Below, one piece after another: positions 9,143 through 17,912 of a DNA stretch of 64,000 nt. How positions within the stretch are numbered: the first letter of the stretch is position 1; each line of letters begins with the position of its first letter. This stretch comes from JACQAP01 sp035275265 (lineage in GTDB: Bacteria > Pseudomonadota > Gammaproteobacteria > Burkholderiales > JACQAP01). Location: the NCBI GenBank assembly GCA_035275265.1, contig DATENC010000026.1, forward strand, positions 1 to 64,000, in the 5' to 3' direction. Under the pieces are notes generated by a model, which saw only the letters and a program-made list of their open reading frames with translations, made no database searches and was not told the origin of the DNA. The position numbers and the translations under genes were made by a program.

Positions 9143-9258
9143 AACCGTGTTTCCGTCAGTGTGTATCTAGTGAAGTCGCGTTCAAGCCGGTCAATCGGAT
9201 GCGATCGGATGCGCGCGACCCGATCGAGCGATTGTACGCTGGCGCGAGATCCAGTGCC

Positions 9259-9813
9259 CTACATGCCGCCGAAGGCGAGCTGTCCTTTCCTTTTCTCTCC
9301 CATCGTCCCCCGCCCGTCGTCCCTCTTCCCTGCATTACTTGCTTCATGTACCAGCAGCATGCGCTTGCGCTCCAGGCCGCCGGCGTAACCGGTCAGCGAA
9401 TTGTCGGCACCGATAACGCGATGGCAGGGAACGATGATTGAAATCGGGTTGCTGGCGTTAGCGTGGCCGACAGCGCGCGAAGCCTGTGGCCGGCCTATGC
9501 GACGCGCCAGCTCCGCGTAAGAGATGGTCTCGCCGAAGGGGATGCCGCGCAGTTCCCGCCACACACGCAACTGGAACTCAGTGCCTTGCGGCGCCAGCGG
9601 CAACTCGAATTCGGTCAAGCGGCCTTCGAAATAACGTTGCAATTGCGCTTTCACTTCCGCAAACGGGAAAGCATCATCATCCTCGATCCAGTCCGGCTGA
9701 GTCGCGGGACGATGCTTGTCGCTCTCAGTGTGCAGGCCGGCGAGCGACTGTCCGTCGGACATCAGCAGCAGTGGACCGACGGGACTTTCGAATGTCGTAA
9801 AAAAAATAGTCAT
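9259..9813 (-). CDS. ogt: Methylated-DNA--protein-cysteine methyltransferase with odd C-terminal tail
   Basis: The product (184 residues from the ATG at 9813) repairs O6-alkylguanine by transferring the alkyl group to its own cysteine. The active site PCHRV is at 129-133 (Cys130), with the helix-turn-helix segment RRIGRPQASRAVGHA just before and the typical GYAGGLERKRMLLVHE after. Family members normally stop about there; this one goes on for some 26 residues (KRDDGRGTMGEKRKGQLAFGGM) encoded by a polypurine tract (see repeat at 9281-9331). The start overlaps the stop of the upstream AdaA-AlkA gene as ATGA, so the two repair genes form one unit. Confidence 0.92.
   Translation of the reverse strand: MTIFFTTFESPVGPLLLMSDGQSLAGLHTESDKHRPATQPDWIEDDDAFPFAEVKAQLQRYFEGRLTEFELPLAPQGTEFQLRVWRELRGIPFGETISYAELARRIGRPQASRAVGHANASNPISIIVPCHRVIGADNSLTGYAGGLERKRMLLVHEASNAGKRDDGRGTMGEKRKGQLAFGGM
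9281..9331. repeat. Polypyrimidine/polypurine tract at the ogt 3' end
   Basis: The plus strand is almost pure C/T here (cctttccttttctctccc, then cgtcccccgcccgtcgtccc). Similar tracts lie at 11314-11437, 17784-17809, 37780-37910 and 44380-44420. Here it falls inside the last codons of ogt and codes for a basic tail. Confidence 0.5.
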
Positions 9814-11228
9814 GTCAGCGTTCTCCAGAGGTGCATTGCAGCGTAGCCACGCCACGGCCGCCATGCCTCGGCGCGTGTCAGTATCTTGCGTTCGTCCTCG
9901 GTACCCAGCGCCTTGCGAATGCCGAGGTCGGTGGCCGGAAACGCGTCCGGCCAGGCAAAAGCGCGCATCGCCAGGTATTGGGCAGTCCACTCGCCAATTC
10001 CCGGAATCTCCTTGATGCGCGACAGCGCCGCCCCCACATCGGCGCCGGGGTCGAGCAAGTTCGGGTTTCCAACCATCGCCCTGGCGACATTGCTAAGCGT
10101 GCGCGACCGCGCCGAAGTAACGCCGATTTTCGCGAGTGCAGCGGGTGCGGCGCGGGCAACCCGCTCGGCTGTGGGCATGAGCAGCCGCAATTCGGAAAAA
10201 GGCATGTCCACCGGCTCGCCGAAGGCTGTAGCGAAGCGACCGGCAAGGGTAGTCGCCGCCTTCACGCTGATCTGTTGTCCAAGCACCGCGCGCACCGCGA
10301 CCTCGAAACCATCGAACGCGCCGGGCAGGCGCAACCCCGGTTGGCGCGCGGCGAGCTTGCCCAGGCGTAGTGCGATTCGTTGCGGTTCCGCGCCCAGGTC
10401 GAACAGCCGCCGCACCCTGGTCAGCACCGTAGGAATCGCACGCCCCAATTCAGGCGCAAGCTCAACCGTCAGCGCATGACGCTTGGTGCTCTGCCGCACG
10501 CGGATCCAGCCGGTGCACCCCCCCAGGCTCACCGTGCGCAGGTAGCTCGAATCTCTGATCGCCTCGACACCCCCGTACAACCTCTTCGACAGAAATTCCA
10601 GCAGGCAATCCCAGTCCAGCGGAGGCCTGTATGCCAGTTCGCAGACGAAGCGGCCGCTGGCTGCGGAAGCAGCACTGCGGCGGAATCCGGTCGGATTGAG
10701 GCGATAGTTGGTTTTGAAGGCGTCGTTGAAGCGCCTCAGGCTGGAGAAGCCGCTGGCGAAGGCAACTTCAGTCACCGGCAGTGAGGTGTCGGTGAGCAAC
10801 AGCTTGGCGGTGAGCAGGCGTTGGGTTTCCAGCAGTTTGTTCGGCGATACTCCGAACTCGTCCTGGATCACGCGCCGCAGATGGCGGTCGCTGATGCCCA
10901 TCTCGGCGGCCAGCGATGGTACATCCATCTCGTTCAGCGCGCCGTCCTCGATTCTCCGGCCCAGCGCCACCGCGAGCCGGTTGCGGGAATCGACGAGCGC
11001 GTTTCCGGGCGCGAGCTCCGGACGGCAGCGCAGGCAGGGGCGGTAACCCGCCTGTTCGGCCGCAGCGGCGTTCGGATAGAAAGTGCAGTTGCGGCGCAGA
11101 GGCCGCCGCGAATTGCAGATGAGCCGGCAGTAGATTCCGGTGGAGGAAACGCCTACGAACATGAGCCCGTCGAAGCGGGCATCGCGGCTAGCGAGCGCCT
11201 GGTAACAACTTTCCTGGTCGAGCTGCAT
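9810..11228 (-). CDS. AdaA-AlkA fusion: alkylation-responsive regulator and 3-methyladenine DNA glycosylase
   Basis: The 472-residue protein joins three parts. Residues 1-75 are the Ada zinc domain with Cys34, 38, 65 and 68 (TGIYCRLIC, RPCLRC), which accepts methyl groups from phosphotriesters. Residues ~85-183 are an AraC-type double helix-turn-helix (EMGISDRHLRRVIQDEFGVSP; FASGFSSLRRFNDAFK). Residues ~190-472 are AlkA, with a helix-hairpin-helix EIPGIGEWTAQYLA and the probable catalytic Asp434 in ATDLGIRKALG. It should sense methylation damage, activate its own operon and excise alkylated bases. It is first in a two-gene operon with ogt. This domain order is known from other bacteria. Confidence 0.93.
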   Translation of the reverse strand: MQLDQESCYQALASRDARFDGLMFVGVSSTGIYCRLICNSRRPLRRNCTFYPNAAAAEQAGYRPCLRCRPELAPGNALVDSRNRLAVALGRRIEDGALNEMDVPSLAAEMGISDRHLRRVIQDEFGVSPNKLLETQRLLTAKLLLTDTSLPVTEVAFASGFSSLRRFNDAFKTNYRLNPTGFRRSAASAASGRFVCELAYRPPLDWDCLLEFLSKRLYGGVEAIRDSSYLRTVSLGGCTGWIRVRQSTKRHALTVELAPELGRAIPTVLTRVRRLFDLGAEPQRIALRLGKLAARQPGLRLPGAFDGFEVAVRAVLGQQISVKAATTLAGRFATAFGEPVDMPFSELRLLMPTAERVARAAPAALAKIGVTSARSRTLSNVARAMVGNPNLLDPGADVGAALSRIKEIPGIGEWTAQYLAMRAFAWPDAFPATDLGIRKALGTEDERKILTRAEAWRPWRGYAAMHLWRTLT

Positions 11229-11313
11229 GCGCGCATGATGCCCGCTCCCACGGCGCCGCGCTAGCCATTTTCGGACATGCAGTTCCGGTGAAGTCTAGAG
11301 CCAGGTAAAGGCT

Positions 11314-11437
11314 AATAGGGATGGTGAAAGGGAAAAGCAAACTCAAGGGAAATGCAGGGTGTTACGAGAAAGGAAAGGGTCGCCGTGCACAGAGTTCGCG
11401 TTTGACTTTCCTCGTCCCTCTTTCCTCTTCCCTATTT
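11314..11437. repeat. 124-base element with purine and pyrimidine inverted arms after pgaD
   Basis: The left arm is purine-rich (AATAGGGATGGTGAAAGGGA) and the right arm pyrimidine-rich (TCCCTCTTTCCTCTTCCCTATTT). Read on opposite strands the outer parts match, giving an imperfect inverted repeat around a ~65-base middle. It begins right at the pgaD stop codon and could act as a transcript-end hairpin for the pga operon or be a small mobile-type repeat. Confidence 0.5.
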
Positions 11438-11438
11438 C

Positions 11439-11909
11439 TTAGTCCACTTCGATCGAAATGATCTTCGGAGACGATTGGTGGTGATGCACGACCAGGCGTT
11501 TGGCGTTCAGCCACACCGGAATTTCACCTGTGTCCATCAGGAACATTGGATCGGCAAATTCCGGGTTCATCACCGGCGGGGGCTCGCGGCGGCGGTCGCG
11601 CGTACCGTAGAAACGCAGCCAGTTCCCCAATGCCCAACTTACCTGCACCACGCCCATCACCAGAACGACGGCGCCATAAACGCCGATGATTTCGAGCAGC
11701 GCTTCCCAGCCACGGCGCATCACCAATTCCTCATAGACCACAACAAACCCGAGCCACCATGCCAGCAAGCTTGCAAGCGGCAACAAGAGATAGAGATAGA
11801 AACTCCAGAGCCCTGCCGTGAGCACACCGAAAATCGCACGTTTGCTCTTCGATTGGAGCTCGGGCCGATCGATGATGATGTCGCGAAAGTCAAAGGCGAG
11901 GTCATTCAT
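11439..11909 (-). CDS. pgaD: PgaD, PGA synthase membrane subunit
   Basis: A 156-residue inner-membrane protein with two hydrophobic segments (about 27-57, SFYLYLLLPLASLLAWWLGF, and 70-95, LLEIIGVYGAVVLVMGVVQV), matching the PgaD family. In E. coli PgaD forms the synthase with PgaC, and c-di-GMP binding to both turns polymerisation on. Start overlaps the pgaC stop by ATGA. The cytoplasmic C-terminal part ends in a short His-rich segment. It is the last gene of the operon. Confidence 0.85.
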   Translation of the reverse strand: MNDLAFDFRDIIIDRPELQSKSKRAIFGVLTAGLWSFYLYLLLPLASLLAWWLGFVVVYEELVMRRGWEALLEIIGVYGAVVLVMGVVQVSWALGNWLRFYGTRDRRREPPPVMNPEFADPMFLMDTGEIPVWLNAKRLVVHHHQSSPKIISIEVD

Positions 11910-13177
11910 GTCGTGTGGATACCTCTGTCGGGGCTGCGCCAGGTTGCACGCTTGCCGGTCCGGCGCACGAGGACCCGGGGCGTAGCGACAACGGTGGTGA
12001 GAACGTTGATGATCCAGAACGCGACCGGATACCAGATCATCCAGAAGTAATAGCGGAACAAGCCCTTTTCGTAGCGCGAGTCCATCAGCAGGCCGACCGC
12101 GACCTGCAGCATGCAGGTAATGCCGATCAGCACGCCGCTGAAACCAGGAAGCAGCGTCGGCACCTGCAACGCCTGCGGAACCTCGACCACCTTGCCCAGG
12201 CACCAAAGGATCACGGTAGTCGCCATGGTGTAGGCCCACATCATGCTGGCGAAGTACTCCAGGTAGATTGGCCACATGCGCCGCTCGCGCCAGTCATGCA
12301 TCTTGCGGAAATGGCGGATGATCACCTGCGCGCCGCCCATGGCCCAGCGCAACCGCTGCCGCCACAGGCCGGAAAGAGTCTCCGGCATGAGGATCCAGCA
12401 CAGCGCGCGCGGCTCGAAGCGCACATCCCATTTGGCGATTTCGAGTTTCCAGGTGACGTCGATGTCTTCGGTAAGCATGTCCTGGCTCCAATAGCCGGCC
12501 CGGTGCAACGCCATCTTTCGGAAGCCCGCGATCACGCCCGAAATGGTGAACAGCCGCCCGTACGTGCGCTGCGCGCGCTTGAGCAGGCCCGCAGTGGAGG
12601 AGAACTCGCCGACCTGGATGCGGCCGAACAGAGTGGAGCGGTTGCGGATGCGCGGGTTTCCGGTGACCGCGCCGACGCGCGCGCTCGACATGAAATGCCA
12701 CATCATCCAGCGCGCCGCGTACGGGTCGAGCAGCGCGTCGGAATCGATGCAGATCAGATATTCGTTCGGGGTCAGCAACGCGCCGCTGGTGAGCGCCATG
12801 GCTTTGCCCTGGTTGGTGGCGTGGTGCACGACGCGCAGGCGCGGGTGTTTTATGGCGAGCGCATCGAGGAAGTCCCCGGTCCGGTCGCGGCTGCCATCGT
12901 TGATGGCGATCACCTCGAAGTCCGGATACTTCTGCTGCAGCACATATTCGATGGTTTCGACAATGATCTTTTCGTCGTTGAAGCACGGCACCAGGAAAGT
13001 CACACCCGGATACCTCTCCAGCTCCGGCGGCTCATCGACCCTTCCCTGCTTAACTTCATAGTGGAAGAAGTAGTAGAGCGCGCCGATCATCCAGTTGTAA
13101 GCCATGAACAGCGGGTAGTAGAACGCGAACCCGAATAAGATAGTTCCGATGGCGCCGAAGGAATCGGTATCGGACAT
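11906..13177 (-). CDS. pgaC: PgaC, poly-beta-1,6-N-acetylglucosamine synthase
   Basis: A 423-residue family 2 glycosyltransferase that polymerises UDP-GlcNAc at the inner membrane. Catalytic motifs are NDGSRD (93-98), the IDSDA motif (144-148), TED (236-238) and QRLRW (274-278, the QxxRW box). Hydrophobic segments are found at the N-terminus (~8-38) and in the last third (several, from ~300). The ATG at 13177 shares its A with the pgaB stop (TGATG); the longer open frame upstream lies inside pgaB and is not used. Confidence 0.94.
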   Translation of the reverse strand: MSDTDSFGAIGTILFGFAFYYPLFMAYNWMIGALYYFFHYEVKQGRVDEPPELERYPGVTFLVPCFNDEKIIVETIEYVLQQKYPDFEVIAINDGSRDRTGDFLDALAIKHPRLRVVHHATNQGKAMALTSGALLTPNEYLICIDSDALLDPYAARWMMWHFMSSARVGAVTGNPRIRNRSTLFGRIQVGEFSSTAGLLKRAQRTYGRLFTISGVIAGFRKMALHRAGYWSQDMLTEDIDVTWKLEIAKWDVRFEPRALCWILMPETLSGLWRQRLRWAMGGAQVIIRHFRKMHDWRERRMWPIYLEYFASMMWAYTMATTVILWCLGKVVEVPQALQVPTLLPGFSGVLIGITCMLQVAVGLLMDSRYEKGLFRYYFWMIWYPVAFWIINVLTTVVATPRVLVRRTGKRATWRSPDRGIHTT

Positions 13178-15153
13178 CAGTCGCTCCGCGGAAAACTCTG
13201 CAGCGAAATCGCCGGCTTGATACCGGCAAGCCCGGGATGATCGGTGAGGAAATCGTCCGGGTAATAGCCGAAGTTGATCGCTCCCAGACGTTGCAGGCGG
13301 TTCATCTGCTTGGCGAGCGTACGCGTGGGCACGCGCTGCCGCGTGTTCCAGTCCATGCTCTGCAATTCGAATACCGTCTTTCTCAGCGCGCCCGGCTCGG
13401 CGGAGACCTTGCGCACCAGCGCATCGAGCCACGCGTCGGGTTTCGCCGCGCCTTCCATCAACGGCATCGCCATCACCGCGGTATAGTCATAGGCAGCGAG
13501 GAAATCCGGTAGCGACTGCGCGAACGATGCCTCCGATCCAGGCTCCAGCACCGGGCGGGCGTAGAGATTGCGCGCAGTCTTGATAGCGCCCCTGTGATCG
13601 CGGACGCGCTCGGCGAGATCGCCGGTAAACTCGATCAGCGCGCGGGTCTTCAGTTCGGTCCAGTGCTGCAGCAGTTGCGGATCGGACCGGATTGCCTCGA
13701 CCGAAGCCGGCAGGCCCCATTCCTGGTAGGCCTGGAGCGCCGACGGGCTTGCGTCTTCGAAATCGTCGAGCACGGCATCATCGTGGAATAGCAAGCCGTC
13801 GAAGGTCGCGTGGCGCGCGAGGTCTTCGTAAATCTCGCCGATCACGCGCTGCGAATCAGCGCTGAACGGAGACAGGCGCCGGTAGCGCGGGTGCGCCGAC
13901 GCGGAATCGGCATCGGCGGAATGCACCGTGAGCATGGCGGCGGAATTGGTGGATGGCAGCTCGAACGCGAGCACCGGCATCCAGGCGTACACCTTCACGA
14001 AGGCGCGCGAAGAAAGCTGCCACGCCACATAGGAAAACAGGTCGGCACGCAGCGGCATATGGCGGTTCGGGAAATACATCGCTTCCGCCTGGCCGTTGCC
14101 GTCGCCGTCAGCGAATGCCTGCAGATACACGGTCGTGACGCGCAGCGCGAGCATGCGATCTAGCAGGCTGTCGATGTTCGCCTGCTGCTGCCGAGGGTTT
14201 GCGTCGTAGACGTAGTCGAGGTCCACGTGCGCGACCCGTTCCGGTAGCGGGTCGGGGTCTTTGGAGACCATCGAGACGAAATCGCGCAACGGCGGGTTAC
14301 GGGTCAACTGGTCGCGGCGCACGCGGCTCAAATCGTCATTGAGATTGTTGGCACCGTCCGCCAGACTCATGGTGACCGGCATGCCGATTTCGCGCGCGAC
14401 TGCGATGGCCTGCATGCTGTCGCGCCCGAACGGCCACACCATCACCCGGGGCCGGCGCCCCGTTTTCGATTCGATCAACTTGGAGTTGCGGGCGAGGTCG
14501 GCGCGCAGCCGCGCCAAGTGAGCAGGCTCGTCCTCGTAGGTATTGTTTGCTGCGTCGTAGCTATACGCAATGACCGCGGGAACCAGACTGCCCTGAGGGT
14601 TGGCGGGAATGCCGCGGTGCAGGTCGTATGTATGCGAGGCTATTTCGACCAGCCCCGAGTCGGCCATTTCCCTGATCTGTTCCCAGGACAGGAAGCGTTC
14701 GCGCGCAACCCGTTTGCCGTCGTACTCTACGGTCTCGCCCGGAGCCGCATCCAGCCAGCGGCCGGAAAGCGCGACGATGGCGGGATACTTGAACAGCTTC
14801 AGCAGCGGAAACACCCGCGTGTAAACGCTTCGATAGCCGTCATCGAAAGTCAGAACCACCGCTTTCTCCGGCAGCGCACGCCGCCCTTCCTTTGCGGCTA
14901 TCACGTCGTCCAGACTCACTACGCGATAACCGTTGTCCTTCATCCACGCGAATTGCGCCACCAATTGCGCGCTGTCCACAGCGTAGGGGTCGGGATTCAC
15001 CCGCACGTCTTCCTGCACGTCGTGATAACACAGCACGCGATACGACAGCGCGTTTTCGGCGGCCTGCGCTGCCGTGCCGATCAGGTACATTCCCATCGCA
15101 CCGGCCGCGAACCTGAGCGCGACGAGCATGAACGGGAGCGTGCGGAGGCTCAT
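13177..15153 (-). CDS. pgaB: PgaB, poly-N-acetylglucosamine deacetylase with C-terminal hydrolase-like domain
   Basis: The 658-residue protein has an N-terminal export signal (about 1-32), a polysaccharide deacetylase domain with LCYHDV and LTFDDGY (Asp104/105) and SHTYDLH for metal binding, and a C-terminal domain typical of PgaB with YLQAFADGDGNG and HDDAVLDDFED. PgaB removes some acetyl groups so that the polymer can pass through PgaA. I see no lipobox cysteine, so it may be soluble in the periplasm, unlike the E. coli lipoprotein. One base separates it from the pgaA stop. Confidence 0.93.
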   Translation of the reverse strand: MSLRTLPFMLVALRFAAGAMGMYLIGTAAQAAENALSYRVLCYHDVQEDVRVNPDPYAVDSAQLVAQFAWMKDNGYRVVSLDDVIAAKEGRRALPEKAVVLTFDDGYRSVYTRVFPLLKLFKYPAIVALSGRWLDAAPGETVEYDGKRVARERFLSWEQIREMADSGLVEIASHTYDLHRGIPANPQGSLVPAVIAYSYDAANNTYEDEPAHLARLRADLARNSKLIESKTGRRPRVMVWPFGRDSMQAIAVAREIGMPVTMSLADGANNLNDDLSRVRRDQLTRNPPLRDFVSMVSKDPDPLPERVAHVDLDYVYDANPRQQQANIDSLLDRMLALRVTTVYLQAFADGDGNGQAEAMYFPNRHMPLRADLFSYVAWQLSSRAFVKVYAWMPVLAFELPSTNSAAMLTVHSADADSASAHPRYRRLSPFSADSQRVIGEIYEDLARHATFDGLLFHDDAVLDDFEDASPSALQAYQEWGLPASVEAIRSDPQLLQHWTELKTRALIEFTGDLAERVRDHRGAIKTARNLYARPVLEPGSEASFAQSLPDFLAAYDYTAVMAMPLMEGAAKPDAWLDALVRKVSAEPGALRKTVFELQSMDWNTRQRVPTRTLAKQMNRLQRLGAINFGYYPDDFLTDHPGLAGIKPAISLQSFPRSD

Positions 15154-15154
15154 T

Positions 15155-17572
15155 CTAGAATCTCCAATTCAGCGACAGGTCGAAGTGGTTTGCATATTCG
15201 CGCACCCCGTCGTAGGGGTGGAAGCCGCGCTGTGCGCCGTAACGCAGGCCCAGGCGGTTGTCGAGGCTCCACTCCTGTTCGTAACGGATCGCGCCCACCT
15301 CGCCCGTTCCGAAGTCCTGCTGCCGGTAAGTTCCCAACGCGAGAAAAAGCCTATGGACGAAGTTGCGGTCGTAGCGGCGCCATAGGCGCTGCTCGCCGAT
15401 CAGCGTCAGGTCCAGGCCGATATCCTCTTCCGGATTGAAGTAATTGACGTTCACAGCCGAATTGGTCGAGGCATAGAGCGCGGCTGCGCCATCGACCTTC
15501 CACACCGGTCCCGTGAGGAAGCGCTGGAATGCGGAGCCGGTCACGATGTTGCGACGGTTGCCGTCGCTGAAATCGATGGTCTGATAGCCTGCGCCAAAAC
15601 TGCGCGATTCGTGCGCGCGCCAAGTGACGCCGGCGCGCAGCGACTTGCCGCGTACATCGGTCAGCCTTGCCTCCAGCGGAATGTCGTTGCTCGATGAGTC
15701 CACGGCGCCCTCGAAGCTCCAGTGATCGTCCAGCGACCACAATCCTTCGAGCGACAGGCCGATGTCGGAGTCGGCGTCGTAACTGTCGCTGAGCTCCGCG
15801 GCCAGGCGCAGGTCACGCACGCGGTATTCCGCGCCGGCACCGAGGCGGCGGCGATAACCCTTGCCTTCGTCAAAAGTCGCACTGGCTTCGAACTGATGCA
15901 GGAACGCGCGCCAGTCCCGCTTGATCGGTTGCGAGTACAGTCGCGTTTCGAAGGCATGTTCCTTGGTGCCCAGCGGTCCCGCGCCGCCGCTGGACTCGCC
16001 GGTGCCGGCATCGACTTGCAGCTCGCGCATGTTGTGAATACTCCACTGGCGCGCCGTCCGCTGCACCTGCCTGTCCTCGGGATACGCCGCTTCCAAGGCG
16101 GCGACTTCGCGGCCCGCGGGCGCCCAATCCTGAAGCTCGCGCAAAGTGTTCGCGTAGCCGATGCGGCTGTCGCGATGCGCCGGCTCCACCGCAAGGATCC
16201 ACAGATGCTCCTCCTCCGCTCTGCGCGGCCAGCCGCGCGCGCCGTAAATCACGGCAAGCTTGTCGCGCACTTCCATGTTGTACGGAGCAAGCCGGCCCAG
16301 ATCCTCGAGACGCTGTTGCGCCTCGCCGAGGTAATCCTGGTAGCCGCGTGCCGCCGCGGCAGTGGCCGCCGCGCTGGTGTAGTCCGGGTTATCGGCAATG
16401 GTGAGGGGGCTGAAGGCGGAGATACGTTGTGGCGTGGCGGCGACCACGCGGTCGATCTGATCGAGTGCTTCCCGGTGCTGTTCGCCGTCCGAGTAGGCGT
16501 AGAACAACTGCACCTGCGCGGCGAAATTGTCGCTGGTCTGCTGTAACGCACGCAGGTAAAGGTCACGAGCCTTTTCGGGCTGCTCGAGGTAAAGATAGGC
16601 ATCGGCGGCGGCGATCTGCGCGTAAGCGGGAACTTCGACGCCGTCGGCGACGAGACTTTCGTGAAGCGCCACTGCGTCGCGCATGCGTGCACGGTTGCGC
16701 AGCGCTTCGATGCGGTCGAACTGCAGTCGCCGCACGGCCGCGCTGTCCTTGTTTGAAGACTGCAGTTCCCCCAGGAGCCGCTCGTTCTCGGCCAGCGCGA
16801 TGTCGGTGTTGCTGAAGCGGTCCGGCGCGGACTGGTCGGCGGCCGCACCCCAGCGCGTGGTCAGCGCCGCCCGATCGCTCTTCAATCCGAGCAGTTCATC
16901 CTCGCTCAGCACTCCCGGAGACTGCTGCGCCAGTTCCAGGGCGCGATGCGGTGCGCCGATCCGCGCCACGCTGAAAATCCGGTTGCGGAGCGCGGCGCGA
17001 TTCGCCGGGTCGAGTACCAGGATGCGCTCGTAGACCAGCAGCGCATGGAGCGAATCGCGCCTTGCCTGTAAGGCCTCCGCGTAGGCTTCGAGCAGCGGGA
17101 TTTCCTGCCACATCGAGCGCGTTCGCGCCTCCAGCAGGGCGACGGCATCATCCGGCCTGCGGTCGTCGATTAGCGCATACGCCAGACCGGACACGATATC
17201 GGTGCGATCGGGTGCCCGCTTGATGGCCGCTTGATAAAGTTCGACTGCAAGGCCAAAGCGCTTCTGGTTGCTTGCTGCACGACCAGCCCGACCGAGCACG
17301 GAAACCGGTGCGGAAGCCAGGTCGATTTTCGGAACGGATTCGACCAGTTCGGCATCGCGCCCGGCTTCGCCGAGCGCGGTGAGGTAGTCGTAGAGGAAAC
17401 GCTTGTTGCCCGGGTTTCGGTCGGAACGGTCCTTGAGGCGCTGGATCTGCTGCGAGGTGGAATCGTTCGGGGGAGGTGGGGCTTGCGATGGCGGATTCTC
17501 TGCCAGCGCCGTCAGGGGCGATACGGCCGCCAGGAAGGCGGCGATGAGTGCGATGGGTTGAGGCCGAATCAG
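15155..17572 (-). CDS. pgaA: PgaA, outer-membrane PGA export porin with non-canonical or frameshifted start
   Basis: The C-terminal half is the beta-barrel (ending LSLNWRF, a typical outer-membrane terminal strand) and the N-terminal half is made of TPR helices that bind the polymer. The frame from the first GTG (17299) gives 714 residues without a signal peptide. Upstream codons in the same frame encode a good one: RPQPIALIAAFLAAVSPLTALA then ENPPS. With that the protein is about 805 residues, close to E. coli PgaA (807). This part has no ATG, GTG or TTG; only CTG (17572) or ATT (17569) follow an SD-like AGAGGGG, and TAG lies four codons before ggg. Alternatively one G is missing from the GGGG run at 17578-17581, which would join the ATG at 17601. 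I annotate from 17572. Confidence 0.88.
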   Translation of the reverse strand: MIRPQPIALIAAFLAAVSPLTALAENPPSQAPPPPNDSTSQQIQRLKDRSDRNPGNKRFLYDYLTALGEAGRDAELVESVPKIDLASAPVSVLGRAGRAASNQKRFGLAVELYQAAIKRAPDRTDIVSGLAYALIDDRRPDDAVALLEARTRSMWQEIPLLEAYAEALQARRDSLHALLVYERILVLDPANRAALRNRIFSVARIGAPHRALELAQQSPGVLSEDELLGLKSDRAALTTRWGAAADQSAPDRFSNTDIALAENERLLGELQSSNKDSAAVRRLQFDRIEALRNRARMRDAVALHESLVADGVEVPAYAQIAAADAYLYLEQPEKARDLYLRALQQTSDNFAAQVQLFYAYSDGEQHREALDQIDRVVAATPQRISAFSPLTIADNPDYTSAAATAAAARGYQDYLGEAQQRLEDLGRLAPYNMEVRDKLAVIYGARGWPRRAEEEHLWILAVEPAHRDSRIGYANTLRELQDWAPAGREVAALEAAYPEDRQVQRTARQWSIHNMRELQVDAGTGESSGGAGPLGTKEHAFETRLYSQPIKRDWRAFLHQFEASATFDEGKGYRRRLGAGAEYRVRDLRLAAELSDSYDADSDIGLSLEGLWSLDDHWSFEGAVDSSSNDIPLEARLTDVRGKSLRAGVTWRAHESRSFGAGYQTIDFSDGNRRNIVTGSAFQRFLTGPVWKVDGAAALYASTNSAVNVNYFNPEEDIGLDLTLIGEQRLWRRYDRNFVHRLFLALGTYRQQDFGTGEVGAIRYEQEWSLDNRLGLRYGAQRGFHPYDGVREYANHFDLSLNWRF

Positions 17573-17912
17573 CTCGGCCCCTCTTCTACTCTAATTTTCA
17601 TCGACCGTCGCGCGTTACCTCACAGTGGTGTCCAGCGCCAGCCTGTCTCAGCCGCATGCGTCTTTTGCGCATTGTCCCCCGAGAACCTGCAAAAACTCGC
17701 GCGATTCTACGTCAACTTCCCCAACCGAGGGAAAATTTGGATCACCGGCTTGTTGTCGCCAAATCACGACACCTGAGAGCAGCAAAGGGTGAAGGGTGAA
17801 GGGTCAAGGCGGCGGCCGTCGCTCTCTTCGGCGGGGAGTGCAGGGCAACTTGACTGCGCCCCGATGGAAGCCCGGCCGATCCTTTCCAATGTCATGCTGG
17901 AAGCGGACGGTT
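17573..17912. other. Intergenic region upstream of pgaA with a GGGTGAA tandem tract
   Basis: About 340 bases lie between the pgaA start and the GH5 stop. At 17784-17809 there are three copies of AAGGGTGA, a G-rich tract like the others in this window. The remainder holds no convincing gene. A promoter for the pga operon should lie here but no clear boxes are seen; the minus-strand ATG at 17601 opens a 10-codon frame that stops just before the pgaA signal peptide. Confidence 0.45.

Noticed and set aside
11915..13138. 407-codon antisense frame over pgaC
   Set aside because: Shadow of pgaC; low-complexity Arg/His/Ala composition and no motif.
15722..16546. 274-codon antisense frame within pgaA
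   Set aside because: The pgaA reading is supported by TPR and barrel features; the other frame is not.
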